From the NCBI RefSeq assembly GCF_001434295.1, contig NZ_AZFA01000001.1, forward strand, positions 62,001 through 126,000: a stretch of 64,000 nucleotides of DNA, in the 5' to 3' direction. The stretch is from Companilactobacillus versmoldensis DSM 14857 = KCTC 3814 (GTDB lineage: Bacteria; Bacillota; Bacilli; Lactobacillales; Lactobacillaceae). Shown one piece after another: positions 55,727 to 64,000 of the stretch. The notes under the pieces are model-generated. The model saw only the letters and a program-made list of their open reading frames with translations, was not told where the DNA came from and did not search any database. Numbering within the stretch: the stretch's first letter is position 1; each line of letters begins with the position of its first letter. A program made the translations under genes and the position numbers.

Positions 55727-56521
55727 ATGAAACAACGTGTTATAACTGCAGTTATAGCGTTGGCAATATTTATCCCGATTCTGCTTGCGGGTGGAGTCTG
55801 GCTTGAAATTGCTGCTGCTGCGTTAGCAATGGTTGGTGTTTTTGAGATTTATATTATGCGAAAGCGTATAATAGTATCAATCGACTTCTTGCTAACGATT
55901 TTAGGAACTTTGGCACTGGCCGTTCCGGTTAATTTTTATCGAGGCTGGTTGCCGAATGGTTTTAACAGACTAGATATTTTATATATCTTCGTCGTTTTAT
56001 TATTGATGGTGACGGTATTTACAAAGAACAAATTTAACTTTGAAGATGCTTCGATTTCGGCGATAACTATGGTTTACGTCGGAATTGGTTTCCATTATTT
56101 GGCATCCGTCAGAAATTCCAAAGCTGGATTAGGCTTATTGATTTTTGCCTTGATCGTTGTCTGGTCTACTGATATCTTTGCCTATACTTTCGGAAGAAAA
56201 ATCGGTAAACATAAATTGTGGCCAGCTATTAGTCCCAACAAGACATGGGAAGGAACCATTGCTGGTATCATCTGTGTCTTGATTTTTTCAGGGATCTATA
56301 TGATTTTTGTCCCACAAAAGTACCCAATGATCAATATGTTGATGATTGCTTTTGTGCTTTCGATTTTTGGACAAATTGGCGACTTAATTGAATCAGCTTA
56401 TAAGAGATTCTATAAAGTTAAAGATTCAGGAAACATTTTACCAGGCCACGGTGGTATTTTGGATAGATTTGATAGTATGCTTATAGTATTACCCATGTTA
56501 CACATATTCGGACTAGTCTAA
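55727..56521 (+). CDS. cdsA: Phosphatidate cytidylyltransferase
   Basis: Integral membrane enzyme of 264 residues making CDP-diacylglycerol from PlsC's product. About seven membrane segments are seen. The signature SPNKTWEGTIAG and the C-terminal GDLIESAYKRFYKVKD then LPGHGGILDRFDS are intact. GGGGGAAAA precedes the ATG. Order uppS-cdsA-rseP-proS-polC is canonical. Confidence 0.97.
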   Translation: MKQRVITAVIALAIFIPILLAGGVWLEIAAAALAMVGVFEIYIMRKRIIVSIDFLLTILGTLALAVPVNFYRGWLPNGFNRLDILYIFVVLLLMVTVFTKNKFNFEDASISAITMVYVGIGFHYLASVRNSKAGLGLLIFALIVVWSTDIFAYTFGRKIGKHKLWPAISPNKTWEGTIAGIICVLIFSGIYMIFVPQKYPMINMLMIAFVLSIFGQIGDLIESAYKRFYKVKDSGNILPGHGGILDRFDSMLIVLPMLHIFGLV

Positions 56522-56540
56522 TCGCTTCGTGGAGGTTAAA

Positions 56541-57809
56541 ATGACCGCGATAATAACATTTATAATAGTTTTTGGTATCTTAGTGATCGTTCATGAATTT
56601 GGACATTACTATGCTGCTAAAAAATCAGGAATTTTAGTACGTGAGTTTTCAGTCGGTATGGGACCTAAAATTGTTGCCTACCGCAAAAACAGTACAACTT
56701 ATACATTAAGGCTTTTACCACTAGGCGGATACGTCCGGATGGCTGGTTCTCAAGAAGATGATTCTGAGATCAAGCCAGGGACGATGTCTTCTTTAGTGTT
56801 GAATGACGAACGAAAAGTAACTAAAATCATCACTTCTAGTAAAGTTTATGATCCAAACGGTGTGCCGGTTCAGATTTCAAAAGCCGATCTAGTGGATGAT
56901 TTAGCAATTGAAGGCTACGAAAATGGTGACGAATCAGTTACTAAACATTTTGATGTCGATCATGATGCAACTATAGTTGAAGAAGATGGGACTGAAGTTC
57001 AAATCGCTCCTCGTGATGTTCAGTTGCAGTCAGTTTCTGTATGGAAACGAATGATCACCAATTTTGCCGGACCATTCAATAACTTTTTGTTAGCAATCGT
57101 TGCTTCGATCATTGCAGCTTTCATGATGGGTGGAGTTTCAACCAATTCAAATCAACTGGGCCAGATTCAATATGGTAGTGTGGCTCAAAAAGCTGGACTA
57201 AAGCAAAATGATACGATCACATCGGTTCAAGGAAAGAAAGTTAGTGATTGGGTCGATCTTACCACAGCAATTCAAAATCGTCCCGGTAAAAAGACCGATT
57301 TAGCCGTTAAATCAGGTCAAACAACTAAGCACATAACCGTTGTTCCAAAGACCGTGAAAAGTAGTGGTCAGAAGTATGGACAATTGGGTATTATGGCTCA
57401 AGTTGATTCAAGTGTTTCTGCAAAATTAAAATATGGATTTACTTATAGTTTCCAAGTCACTAAACAAATATTTGCTGCTTTAGGCAAAATGGTTACCGGC
57501 GGATTCAACATTAATCAGTTGGCTGGGCCAGTTGGTATTTATTCTATGACTTCTAAAGCATCTTCGTTGGGGATCATTTATGTCATCCAATTTACCGCTA
57601 TGTTATCGCTTAACCTAGGGATAGTTAACTTGATCCCAATACCTGCTTTAGATGGTGGAAAAATCGTGATGAACATTATTGAAGCAATTAGACGAAAACC
57701 AATACCAGAAGAGTACGAAACAGTAGTCTCATTGATTGGTGTAGGTATTTTAGTCGTCTTAATGGTCGCAGTTACTTGGAACGATATTCAAAGATTCTTT
57801 ATTAAATAG
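56541..57809 (+). CDS. rseP: Site-2 intramembrane metalloprotease RseP
   Basis: Membrane zinc protease of 422 residues that clears transmembrane signal stubs and cleaves anti-sigma factors or pheromone precursors. The zinc motif HEFGH is in the first membrane segment, one PDZ domain lies around residues 200-280 ([15 protein letters not shown]), and the third zinc ligand is in [10 protein letters not shown]. The ATG at 56541 follows GTGGAGGT; a GTG at 56529 overlaps that site. Confidence 0.96.
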   Translation: MTAIITFIIVFGILVIVHEFGHYYAAKKSGILVREFSVGMGPKIVAYRKNSTTYTLRLLPLGGYVRMAGSQEDDSEIKPGTMSSLVLNDERKVTKIITSSKVYDPNGVPVQISKADLVDDLAIEGYENGDESVTKHFDVDHDATIVEEDGTEVQIAPRDVQLQSVSVWKRMITNFAGPFNNFLLAIVASIIAAFMMGGVSTNSNQLGQIQYGSVAQKAGLKQNDTITSVQGKKVSDWVDLTTAIQNRPGKKTDLAVKSGQTTKHITVVPKTVKSSGQKYGQLGIMAQVDSSVSAKLKYGFTYSFQVTKQIFAALGKMVTGGFNINQLAGPVGIYSMTSKASSLGIIYVIQFTAMLSLNLGIVNLIPIPALDGGKIVMNIIEAIRRKPIPEEYETVVSLIGVGILVVLMVAVTWNDIQRFFIK

Positions 57810-57820
57810 GGGGAACCACA

Positions 57821-59527
57821 ATGAAACAATCTCAAATGTATATTCCAACTTTGAAACAGACACCTTCAGATGCTGAAGCAGTTAGTCATCAGTTAATGCT
57901 ACGTGCTGGCTATATCAGACAAGTTTCAGCCGGAGCATATGCCTTTCTGCCTCTAGCCTGGAACGTGGTTAGAAAAATTGAGGATACTATGCGGACTGAG
58001 ATGGAAAATATTGACGCTGTCGAGATGAGAATGCCATCTATTTTGCCAGCTGATTTGTGGAAGGAAAGTGGCCGTTACGAAACATACGGTGATAATCTTT
58101 TTAAACTTAAGGATCGTCATGACCGTGAATTCGTTTTAGGTCCTACCCATGAAGAAACTTTTACAAGTATTGTTAAAGAAGATTTAAATAGTTATAAGAA
58201 ATTGCCAATTGTTTTATATCAAATGCAAGCTAAGTATCGTGATGAAGATCGTCCTCGCTATGGTCTACTTCGTGGTCGTGAATTCTATATGAAAGATGCT
58301 TATTCATTTACTGCTAATAAAGAACAATTGGATGTCGTCTTCAATCAAATGGAAAGTGCTTATCGGAATATTTTTGATGCCTTTGACTTAAATTATCGGA
58401 TCATTATCGGTGACGCTGGTCCAATGGGTGGTACTGACTCAAAAGAATTTTCAGCTATTGCTGATATTGGTGAAGATACCATTGCTTATTCTGATGAAAG
58501 TGAATACTCGGCCAACTTAGAGATGGCTGCAAGTAAGATCAAGCAACTTCCAGCTGAAGAACATCAACCAATGAAAATTGTCGATACTCCTGATGTTCAT
58601 ACCATCGAAGCGTTATCTCAATTTCTTGACGTTGATCCTGCCAAGATCATGAAGGCCGTTGCTGTCATGGCTGATGATCAACCAGTTTTGGTTATGATTC
58701 GTGGCGACTATCAAGTTAACGATGTTAAATTGAAAAATCTTTTGAAGGCTGATTTCCTTGTTGAAGCAACTCCAGAAGAAGTAGCTGATGTCTTTAAGAG
58801 TGTGCCTGGATTCATCAGTCCAATGAACATGAGTGACAAGATCAAAGTTGTTTATGATAGCTCACTAGAAGGATTGGATAATTTTGTCCTTGGAACAAAC
58901 CAAGCTGATAAGCATTACGTCAATGCTAATTTTGAAGACCTTCAAAAAGACCCCGTTAAATTCAATGATGTTCGTGTCGTTAAAGAAGGAGAACAATCAC
59001 CTGATGGAAAAGGAACGATCAACTTTACACGTGGGATCGAAATTGGTCACATTTTCAAGCTAGGTACAAAATTCTCTAAAGATCTTGGTGCTAACTTCCT
59101 TGATGAAAATGGTAAATCACAACCTATTATCATGGGTAGTTATGGTATTGGTATTTCAAGATTGCTTTCCGCAATTATTGAACAACACAATGATGAAAAT
59201 GGTATTGTTTGGCCAGCTAATTTGGCACCATTCCAAATTCATGTTGTTCCTATCAAGTATAAAGATGATACTCAAAAGAAGCTTAGTGACGAAGTCGTTC
59301 AATTACTCAAAGATCAAGGCTATGATGTCTTGTTAGACGATCGTAATGAACGTCCCGGCGTTAAGTTTGCCGACTCAGATTTGATTGGTATTCCAATTCG
59401 GATCACAGTTGGGAAAAAGGCTGCCGATTCAATCGTTGAATTGAAGTTGAGAAAAACTGGTGAGACGATCGAAGTCAATAAAGATGAATTAGTTAATTCA
59501 GTAAAAATATTGCTTAAGAATCAGTAA
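57821..59527 (+). CDS. proS: Prolyl-tRNA synthetase (bacterial type)
   Basis: Class II synthetase of 568 residues. Motif 1 lies in [21 protein letters not shown]; motif 2 in [22 protein letters not shown]; motif 3 in [14 protein letters not shown]. The long insertion between motifs 2 and 3 (about residues 225-405) is the editing INS domain that removes Ala-tRNA-Pro. An anticodon-binding domain ends the protein. Confidence 0.98.
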   Translation: MKQSQMYIPTLKQTPSDAEAVSHQLMLRAGYIRQVSAGAYAFLPLAWNVVRKIEDTMRTEMENIDAVEMRMPSILPADLWKESGRYETYGDNLFKLKDRHDREFVLGPTHEETFTSIVKEDLNSYKKLPIVLYQMQAKYRDEDRPRYGLLRGREFYMKDAYSFTANKEQLDVVFNQMESAYRNIFDAFDLNYRIIIGDAGPMGGTDSKEFSAIADIGEDTIAYSDESEYSANLEMAASKIKQLPAEEHQPMKIVDTPDVHTIEALSQFLDVDPAKIMKAVAVMADDQPVLVMIRGDYQVNDVKLKNLLKADFLVEATPEEVADVFKSVPGFISPMNMSDKIKVVYDSSLEGLDNFVLGTNQADKHYVNANFEDLQKDPVKFNDVRVVKEGEQSPDGKGTINFTRGIEIGHIFKLGTKFSKDLGANFLDENGKSQPIIMGSYGIGISRLLSAIIEQHNDENGIVWPANLAPFQIHVVPIKYKDDTQKKLSDEVVQLLKDQGYDVLLDDRNERPGVKFADSDLIGIPIRITVGKKAADSIVELKLRKTGETIEVNKDELVNSVKILLKNQ

Positions 59528-59529
59528 TG

Positions 59530-59548
59530 AGGCTTAGGCCTTTTTTTA
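59530..59548 (+). terminator. Weak terminator between proS and polC
   Basis: Short AGGC/GCCT stem with loop TTAG followed by seven T. Weak; probably only partial termination before polC. Confidence 0.4.
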
Positions 59549-59566
59549 TTTATGAAAGGTTAAATT

Positions 59567-62500
59567 ATGTCAGATAATAAAGATCTATTTAAAATTCTGA
59601 TTAAACAAATTAAATTAGAAAATGTTTTACCAGATAATAGCCTATTTGATAATGCAAAATTGAACAAAGTGGAAGTCCATAAGAAATCACGTCGATGGAC
59701 TTTCTTTTTTGAGTTCAATAATATTTTGCCATTTAATAATTTTCAGATTTTTAATGAGGCGCTCAACAATGGTTTTAAAGACATTGCTAAAGTGGACTTT
59801 GAAATAACTGTCCCCAATGCGCCACTAGATGAGAAGTTGATCCGTGATTATTGGGAATATGTGTTAAGCCATGCACAGCTAAATTCACCAGTCGTCTCAC
59901 AAATGATGTCACAAAACCCACCACATCTAGAAAATGGACAAATTTTTCTCACCGTTTCAAATGGTTTCATGGCTGATTTTATGAATGGCGAGATCATCAA
60001 TGGAATCCAGTCTGAATATAGCAATCTGGGCTTTCCTAACTTCACGATTCGCTGCAATGTTGACGAAGAAAAGTCACAGGCTAAGCTTGATCAGCTGAAG
60101 GCTTCTAATGCTGAAAAGGAAAAAGTGTTTCAGACGAAAGCTAAGGCGGCCAGTGAACAGCAAGCCAAAAAAGGAACTAAAACTAACATTAAAAAGGTTG
60201 GTAAGAAGATTCCTGATGATGTACCGATCACCTCAATGGAAGAAATCACTGAAGAAGATCGTAATAAAGTCGTTGAGGGTTATATTTTCAACAAAGATGT
60301 TCGTAAATTAAAATCTGGACGTCAATTATTGCTGCTAAAAGTTACTGACTACACATCTTCATTTAGTATCAAAAAATTCTCGAATGGTGAAGATGACGAG
60401 GCCTTTTTTGACAGCTTGGATCAAGGTGCTTGGATCAGAGTACGTGGCGACGTTCGGGAAGATAATTTTTCCCGTGAACTGGTCGTAATGGCTCGTGATA
60501 TCAATGTCATCAAACATGAGTACCGAAAAGATACTGCTGAAGGTGATAATAAGCGGATCGAACTTCATGCACATACGAACATGAGCCAAATGGACGCTAT
60601 ACCAAGCGCTACAGCACTAATCAAACGTGCTAGTGAATTGGGACAGCCAGCAATGGCTATCACTGACCATCGGGCCTTACAAGCCTTTCCTGATGCCTAT
60701 GCAGCTGGTCAGAAATATGGTGTCAAAATTGCTTATGGAGTCGAGGTTGATTTAGTAGATGAGGGTAATCCGATTGCCTTTAATTTGCGCGATCAACCTT
60801 TGGCTGGCGCTGAATATGTGATTTTCGATACAGAAACAACTGGACTCTCAGCTGTTTATGATTCAATTATTGAAATTGGTGCTACCAAAATGAAAGACGG
60901 CGAAGTGGTCGACCGTTTTGACGAATTTATTAATCCGGGACATCCATTATCTGAAGTGACGACTAATTTAACTAGCATCACCGACGATATGGTCAAAGAT
61001 GCTCCGGACGAGACAGTCATCATATCTAAATTTATGGATTTTATTGGTGATGATATTTTGGTTGGTCACAATGTTACTTTCGATATGGGTTTCATGAATG
61101 CTGCCTTAACACGAATGAAACGTTCACGTTTGCAGATGCCGGTGATCGATACTTTGGAAATGTCAAGAACACTTCATTCTGAATATCGTAATCATAAGTT
61201 AGATTCGTTAGCTAAACGATATAATATTGTTTTAGAGCACCATCACCGAGCAGATTCCGATGCCGAGACAACTGGCTATTTAATGTATAAATTGTTTGAT
61301 GAATTAGAAGAAAAATATAATACTAATAATGTTTCACAGTTGAATGATAATATCGGTGGAGAAGAAGCGTATAAGCAAGCTCGTCCAAGTCATGCTATTT
61401 TGTTAGCAAAGACTCAGGCTGGTCTAAAGAACATGTTCAAAATCGTTTCTTATTCTATGACGCAATACTTTTATCGAACAGCTCGAGTTCCCAGAAGACT
61501 ATTGAATAAATATCGAGAGGGCATAATCGTCGGCTCAGCCTGTCAAAATGGTGAAGTTTTTACGACCATGATGCAAAAGGGTTATGACGAAACTCGTGAG
61601 ATCGCTCAATATTATGACTATCTTGAAGTCATGCCTAAACCGGTTTATCAACATTTATTAGATATTAAAATCATTCAGGATGAGAATAAACTGGAAGAGA
61701 TTTTGAGTAATATTGTTAAATTGGGACATGAACTCAATAAACCTGTCGTGGCAACTGGTGATGTACATTATTTAGATCCCACTGATAAAGTTTATCGAGA
61801 TATCGTTATTAAAGCGGTCAAAAGTAATCCTTTAGCACGTCAAGAATTGCCGGACGTTCAGTTTAGGACAACTAATGAAATGTTTGATGAATTCTCATTT
61901 ATGGATCAGACAACTGAGCAAGAGATCATTGTCGATAATCCTAAGAAAATCATGGATTCGATTGATGATATCTCTCCAGTCAAAGACAAACTCTATACTC
62001 CAAAAATGGATGGAGCTGAAGATGAGATCCGAAGTTTAACGATGAATAAGGCTCATGAATTATATGGCGATCCATTACCAGAAATCGTCCAAAAACGAAT
62101 GGATCGTGAGCTTAAAAGTATCATCGGTAATGGGTTCTCAGTTATTTACTTGATTGCCCAACGTCTAGTTTATAAATCTAATAAAGATGGATACTTGGTT
62201 GGTTCCCGTGGTTCAGTTGGATCCAGTTTCGTTGCAACAATGACAGGTATCACTGAAGTTAATCCACTTGCTCCGCACTATCGTTGTCCTAAATGTAAGT
62301 ATTCAGAATTTTTCACTAAAGGTGAAGTTGGTTCTGGTTTTGATTTGCCGGATAAAAAATGTCCTAAATGTGGGACTGAATTGCTTAAAGATGGACAGGA
62401 TATTCCTTTCGAAACTTTCTTAGGTTTCAAAGGTGATAAAGTTCCTGATATTGATTTGAATTTCTCTGGTGATTATCAGCCAGTCGCTCATAACTACACT

Positions 62501-63868
62501 AAGGTATTGTTTGGTGAGGACCACGTGTTCCGTGCTGGTACAATTGGTACCATTGCTGATCGAACAGCCTTTGGTTATGTTAAGAATTATGAAGAGCTGA
62601 CTGGACAGCAATTTAGAAATGCCGAGGAAGAGCGTTTAGCCATGGGATCGACAGGTGTCAAGAGAACGACTGGTCAACATCCAGCCGGTATCATCGTTGT
62701 TCCGGATGACATGGATATTTTTGATTTTACACCGATCCAATATCCAGCTGATGACCAAAATGCTGCTTGGAAGACGACCCACTTTGATTTCCATTCGATC
62801 CATGATAATATTTTGAAACTTGATATTTTGGGTCATGATGATCCGACGATGATCCGTACTTTACAAGATCTTTCTGGTATCGATCCATTGACTATCCCTG
62901 TTGATGATCCGGAAGTTATGTCGCTATTTTCTGGGACGGAATCATTGGGTGTTACTCCAGAACAGATTTTTTCTAAGACTGGGACTTTAGGTGTGCCAGA
63001 GTTTGGTACACGGTTTGTTCGAGGGATGTTAGAAAAAACTCATCCAACGACATTTGCGGAATTGCTCCAAATTTCAGGCCTTTCTCATGGTACTGATGTT
63101 TGGTTGGGTAATGCTGAAGAATTGATCGACCAGGGTGTGGTAACTTTGAAAGAGGTTATTGGTTGTCGTGATAATATCATGATGGATTTGATCCATTATG
63201 GTATGGATTCACAAACTTCTTTCCAAATCATGGAGCACGTTCGTAAGGGACGTGGTATTCCTGATGAGTGGAAACAAGCTATGAAGGATGCTGACGTTCC
63301 TGATTGGTATATTGAGTCTTGCTTGAAGATCAAGTATATGTTCCCTAAGGCCCATGCGACGGCCTATATCTTGATGGCTTTGCGGATTGCTTATTTCAAG
63401 GTCCATTATCCACTGTATTATTACAGTGCCTACATGTCTGTTCGTGCTGATGATTATGACTTGGTAGCCATGACATCCGGTAAACAAGCTGTTAAAAACG
63501 CTATGCAAGAGATCAACAATAAGGGAATGGATGCTTCAACTAAGGAGAAAAACCTACTGACTGTCTTGGAGCTCGCTAACGAATGTTTGGAACGGGGCTT
63601 CAAGATAAACATGGTCGATTTGAAAGAATCCGATGCTTTCGAATTTAAGATCATTGATGATCATACATTATTAGCTCCTTTCAATGCTATTCCAGGCCTA
63701 GGTGACAACGTTGCTAAGCAAATCGTTGCTGCTCGTGAAGAACAGCCATTCTTGTCAAAAGAAGATCTCTCTACCAGAGGGAAAGTCTCCAAAACTATTA
63801 TTGAGTACATGACTGAAAACCATGTTTTGGATGGTATGCCTGATGAGAACCAATTATCGTTGTTTTAG
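59567..63868 (+). CDS. polC: DNA polymerase III alpha subunit, Gram-positive PolC
   Basis: Main replicative polymerase of 1433 residues. After an N-terminal domain and an OB fold ([18 protein letters not shown]), the PHP domain ([18 protein letters not shown]) is split by a DEDDh proofreading exonuclease ([10 protein letters not shown] to HHRADSDAE). The catalytic core follows with GSRGSVGSS, a four-cysteine zinc site (CPKCK, CPKCG) and [12 protein letters not shown] with the active aspartates. C-terminal helix-hairpin-helix ([14 protein letters not shown]) and a NQLSLF end that fits a clamp-binding motif are seen. Confidence 0.98.
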   Translation: MSDNKDLFKILIKQIKLENVLPDNSLFDNAKLNKVEVHKKSRRWTFFFEFNNILPFNNFQIFNEALNNGFKDIAKVDFEITVPNAPLDEKLIRDYWEYVLSHAQLNSPVVSQMMSQNPPHLENGQIFLTVSNGFMADFMNGEIINGIQSEYSNLGFPNFTIRCNVDEEKSQAKLDQLKASNAEKEKVFQTKAKAASEQQAKKGTKTNIKKVGKKIPDDVPITSMEEITEEDRNKVVEGYIFNKDVRKLKSGRQLLLLKVTDYTSSFSIKKFSNGEDDEAFFDSLDQGAWIRVRGDVREDNFSRELVVMARDINVIKHEYRKDTAEGDNKRIELHAHTNMSQMDAIPSATALIKRASELGQPAMAITDHRALQAFPDAYAAGQKYGVKIAYGVEVDLVDEGNPIAFNLRDQPLAGAEYVIFDTETTGLSAVYDSIIEIGATKMKDGEVVDRFDEFINPGHPLSEVTTNLTSITDDMVKDAPDETVIISKFMDFIGDDILVGHNVTFDMGFMNAALTRMKRSRLQMPVIDTLEMSRTLHSEYRNHKLDSLAKRYNIVLEHHHRADSDAETTGYLMYKLFDELEEKYNTNNVSQLNDNIGGEEAYKQARPSHAILLAKTQAGLKNMFKIVSYSMTQYFYRTARVPRRLLNKYREGIIVGSACQNGEVFTTMMQKGYDETREIAQYYDYLEVMPKPVYQHLLDIKIIQDENKLEEILSNIVKLGHELNKPVVATGDVHYLDPTDKVYRDIVIKAVKSNPLARQELPDVQFRTTNEMFDEFSFMDQTTEQEIIVDNPKKIMDSIDDISPVKDKLYTPKMDGAEDEIRSLTMNKAHELYGDPLPEIVQKRMDRELKSIIGNGFSVIYLIAQRLVYKSNKDGYLVGSRGSVGSSFVATMTGITEVNPLAPHYRCPKCKYSEFFTKGEVGSGFDLPDKKCPKCGTELLKDGQDIPFETFLGFKGDKVPDIDLNFSGDYQPVAHNYTKVLFGEDHVFRAGTIGTIADRTAFGYVKNYEELTGQQFRNAEEERLAMGSTGVKRTTGQHPAGIIVVPDDMDIFDFTPIQYPADDQNAAWKTTHFDFHSIHDNILKLDILGHDDPTMIRTLQDLSGIDPLTIPVDDPEVMSLFSGTESLGVTPEQIFSKTGTLGVPEFGTRFVRGMLEKTHPTTFAELLQISGLSHGTDVWLGNAEELIDQGVVTLKEVIGCRDNIMMDLIHYGMDSQTSFQIMEHVRKGRGIPDEWKQAMKDADVPDWYIESCLKIKYMFPKAHATAYILMALRIAYFKVHYPLYYYSAYMSVRADDYDLVAMTSGKQAVKNAMQEINNKGMDASTKEKNLLTVLELANECLERGFKINMVDLKESDAFEFKIIDDHTLLAPFNAIPGLGDNVAKQIVAAREEQPFLSKEDLSTRGKVSKTIIEYMTENHVLDGMPDENQLSLF

Positions 63869-63897
63869 TTGATTTAATCGCAAATATATGGTAAATT
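63869..63897 (+). promoter_or_regulatory. Probable promoter of rimP-nusA operon
   Basis: TTGATT (63869-63874), 17-base spacer, TAAATT (63892-63897), directly after the polC stop. Confidence 0.5.
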
Positions 63898-63921
63898 AAT
63901 TATTAGTTAATTACCGTGAAC

Positions 63922-63948
63922 GAGTGAGCAGAAATGCTCACTCTTTTT
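63922..63948 (+). terminator. Terminator-like hairpin after polC, in the rimP leader
   Basis: Perfect 8-bp stem GAGTGAGC/GCTCACTC, loop AGAAAT, five T. It ends polC and would also lie about 20 bases inside a transcript from the promoter at 63869, so it may attenuate rimP-nusA. Confidence 0.85.
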
Positions 63949-63975
63949 ATTGCCGAATTAGTATGGAGGGTTGAT

Positions 63976-64000
63976 TTGAACACACAAACTGATGAACTTA
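63976..64000 (+). CDS. rimP: Probable start of ribosome maturation factor RimP, 3' partial
   Basis: Only eight codons are visible, opening with TTG and reading MNTQTDEL. GGAGGG lies five bases upstream; other nearby starts run into stops at once. RimP is proposed because rimP-nusA follows polC in nearly all Firmicutes; the residues alone do not prove it. Confidence 0.45.

Noticed and set aside
1-64000. Search for tRNA genes, rRNA, insertion sequences, prophage genes, CRISPR arrays and defence systems
   Set aside because: None could be supported; the window is a continuous set of core genes with short gaps.

Overview
The window is a stretch of low-GC Firmicutes core chromosome. Gene content, order and sequence motifs point to the family Lactobacillaceae; a Companilactobacillus-type species is a guess from overall feel, not something shown here. 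Signs include the priA-fmt-rsmB-stp-pknB-rsgA-rpe-thiN order, the PASTA kinase, PolC, an L27 with a cleavable N-terminal extension next to its protease Prp, AT-rich coding, frequent TTG/GTG starts and strong AGGAGG ribosome sites. Nearly all genes are housekeeping genes on the + strand. I see no tRNA, rRNA, insertion sequence, prophage or CRISPR array, and no gap between genes exceeds about 230 bases.

Layout. 1-1534: 3' part of a polytopic membrane protein. 1531-4178: rplU-prp-rpmA with an L21 leader, then efp-asp23-nusB. 4191-10009: folD-xseA-xseB-ispA-tlyA-recN, a tightly overlapping operon without argR. 10001-10336 (minus): a small orphan gene under two LexA boxes. 10515-21282: gmk-rpoZ, then priA to thiN. 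21417-21602 (minus): rpmB. 21780-34842: asp23 paralogue-fakA, recG-plsX-acpP, rnc-smc-ftsY-ylxM-ffh. 34920-36971: rpsP-rimM-trmD and rplS with a candidate L19 leader. 37092-38329: lexA (minus) facing away from ynzC and yneF. 38557-49888: a complete purEKCSQLFMNHD operon with PurBox-like sites but without purB. 49946-51614: plsC (minus), a YabB-type methyltransferase and a GIY-YIG protein. 51755-63868: rpsB-tsf, pyrH-frr-uppS-cdsA-rseP-proS, polC. The last 25 bases are the probable start of rimP.

Functional links. Translation (r-proteins, EF-P, EF-Ts, RRF, ProS, Fmt, TrmD, RimM, RsmB), protein targeting (FtsY, Ffh, YlxM), lipid and isoprenoid supply (IspA, UppS, CdsA, PlsX, AcpP, FakA, PlsC), DNA maintenance (RecN, XseAB, PriA, RecG, SMC, PolC), cell-wall signalling (Stp/PknB) and purine synthesis are all represented. 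Two SOS elements can be read directly: a LexA box overlapping the lexA promoter and a pair of LexA boxes on a small gene beside recN.

No clearly new multi-gene system is present. The most interesting items are the doubly LexA-controlled small gene, a nested hairpin in the rpsB leader, an unexplained structured stretch between rpoZ and priA, a PurF that keeps the propeptide but has lost most iron-sulfur ligands, and PurBox-like sites at an activator-like distance from the pur promoter.
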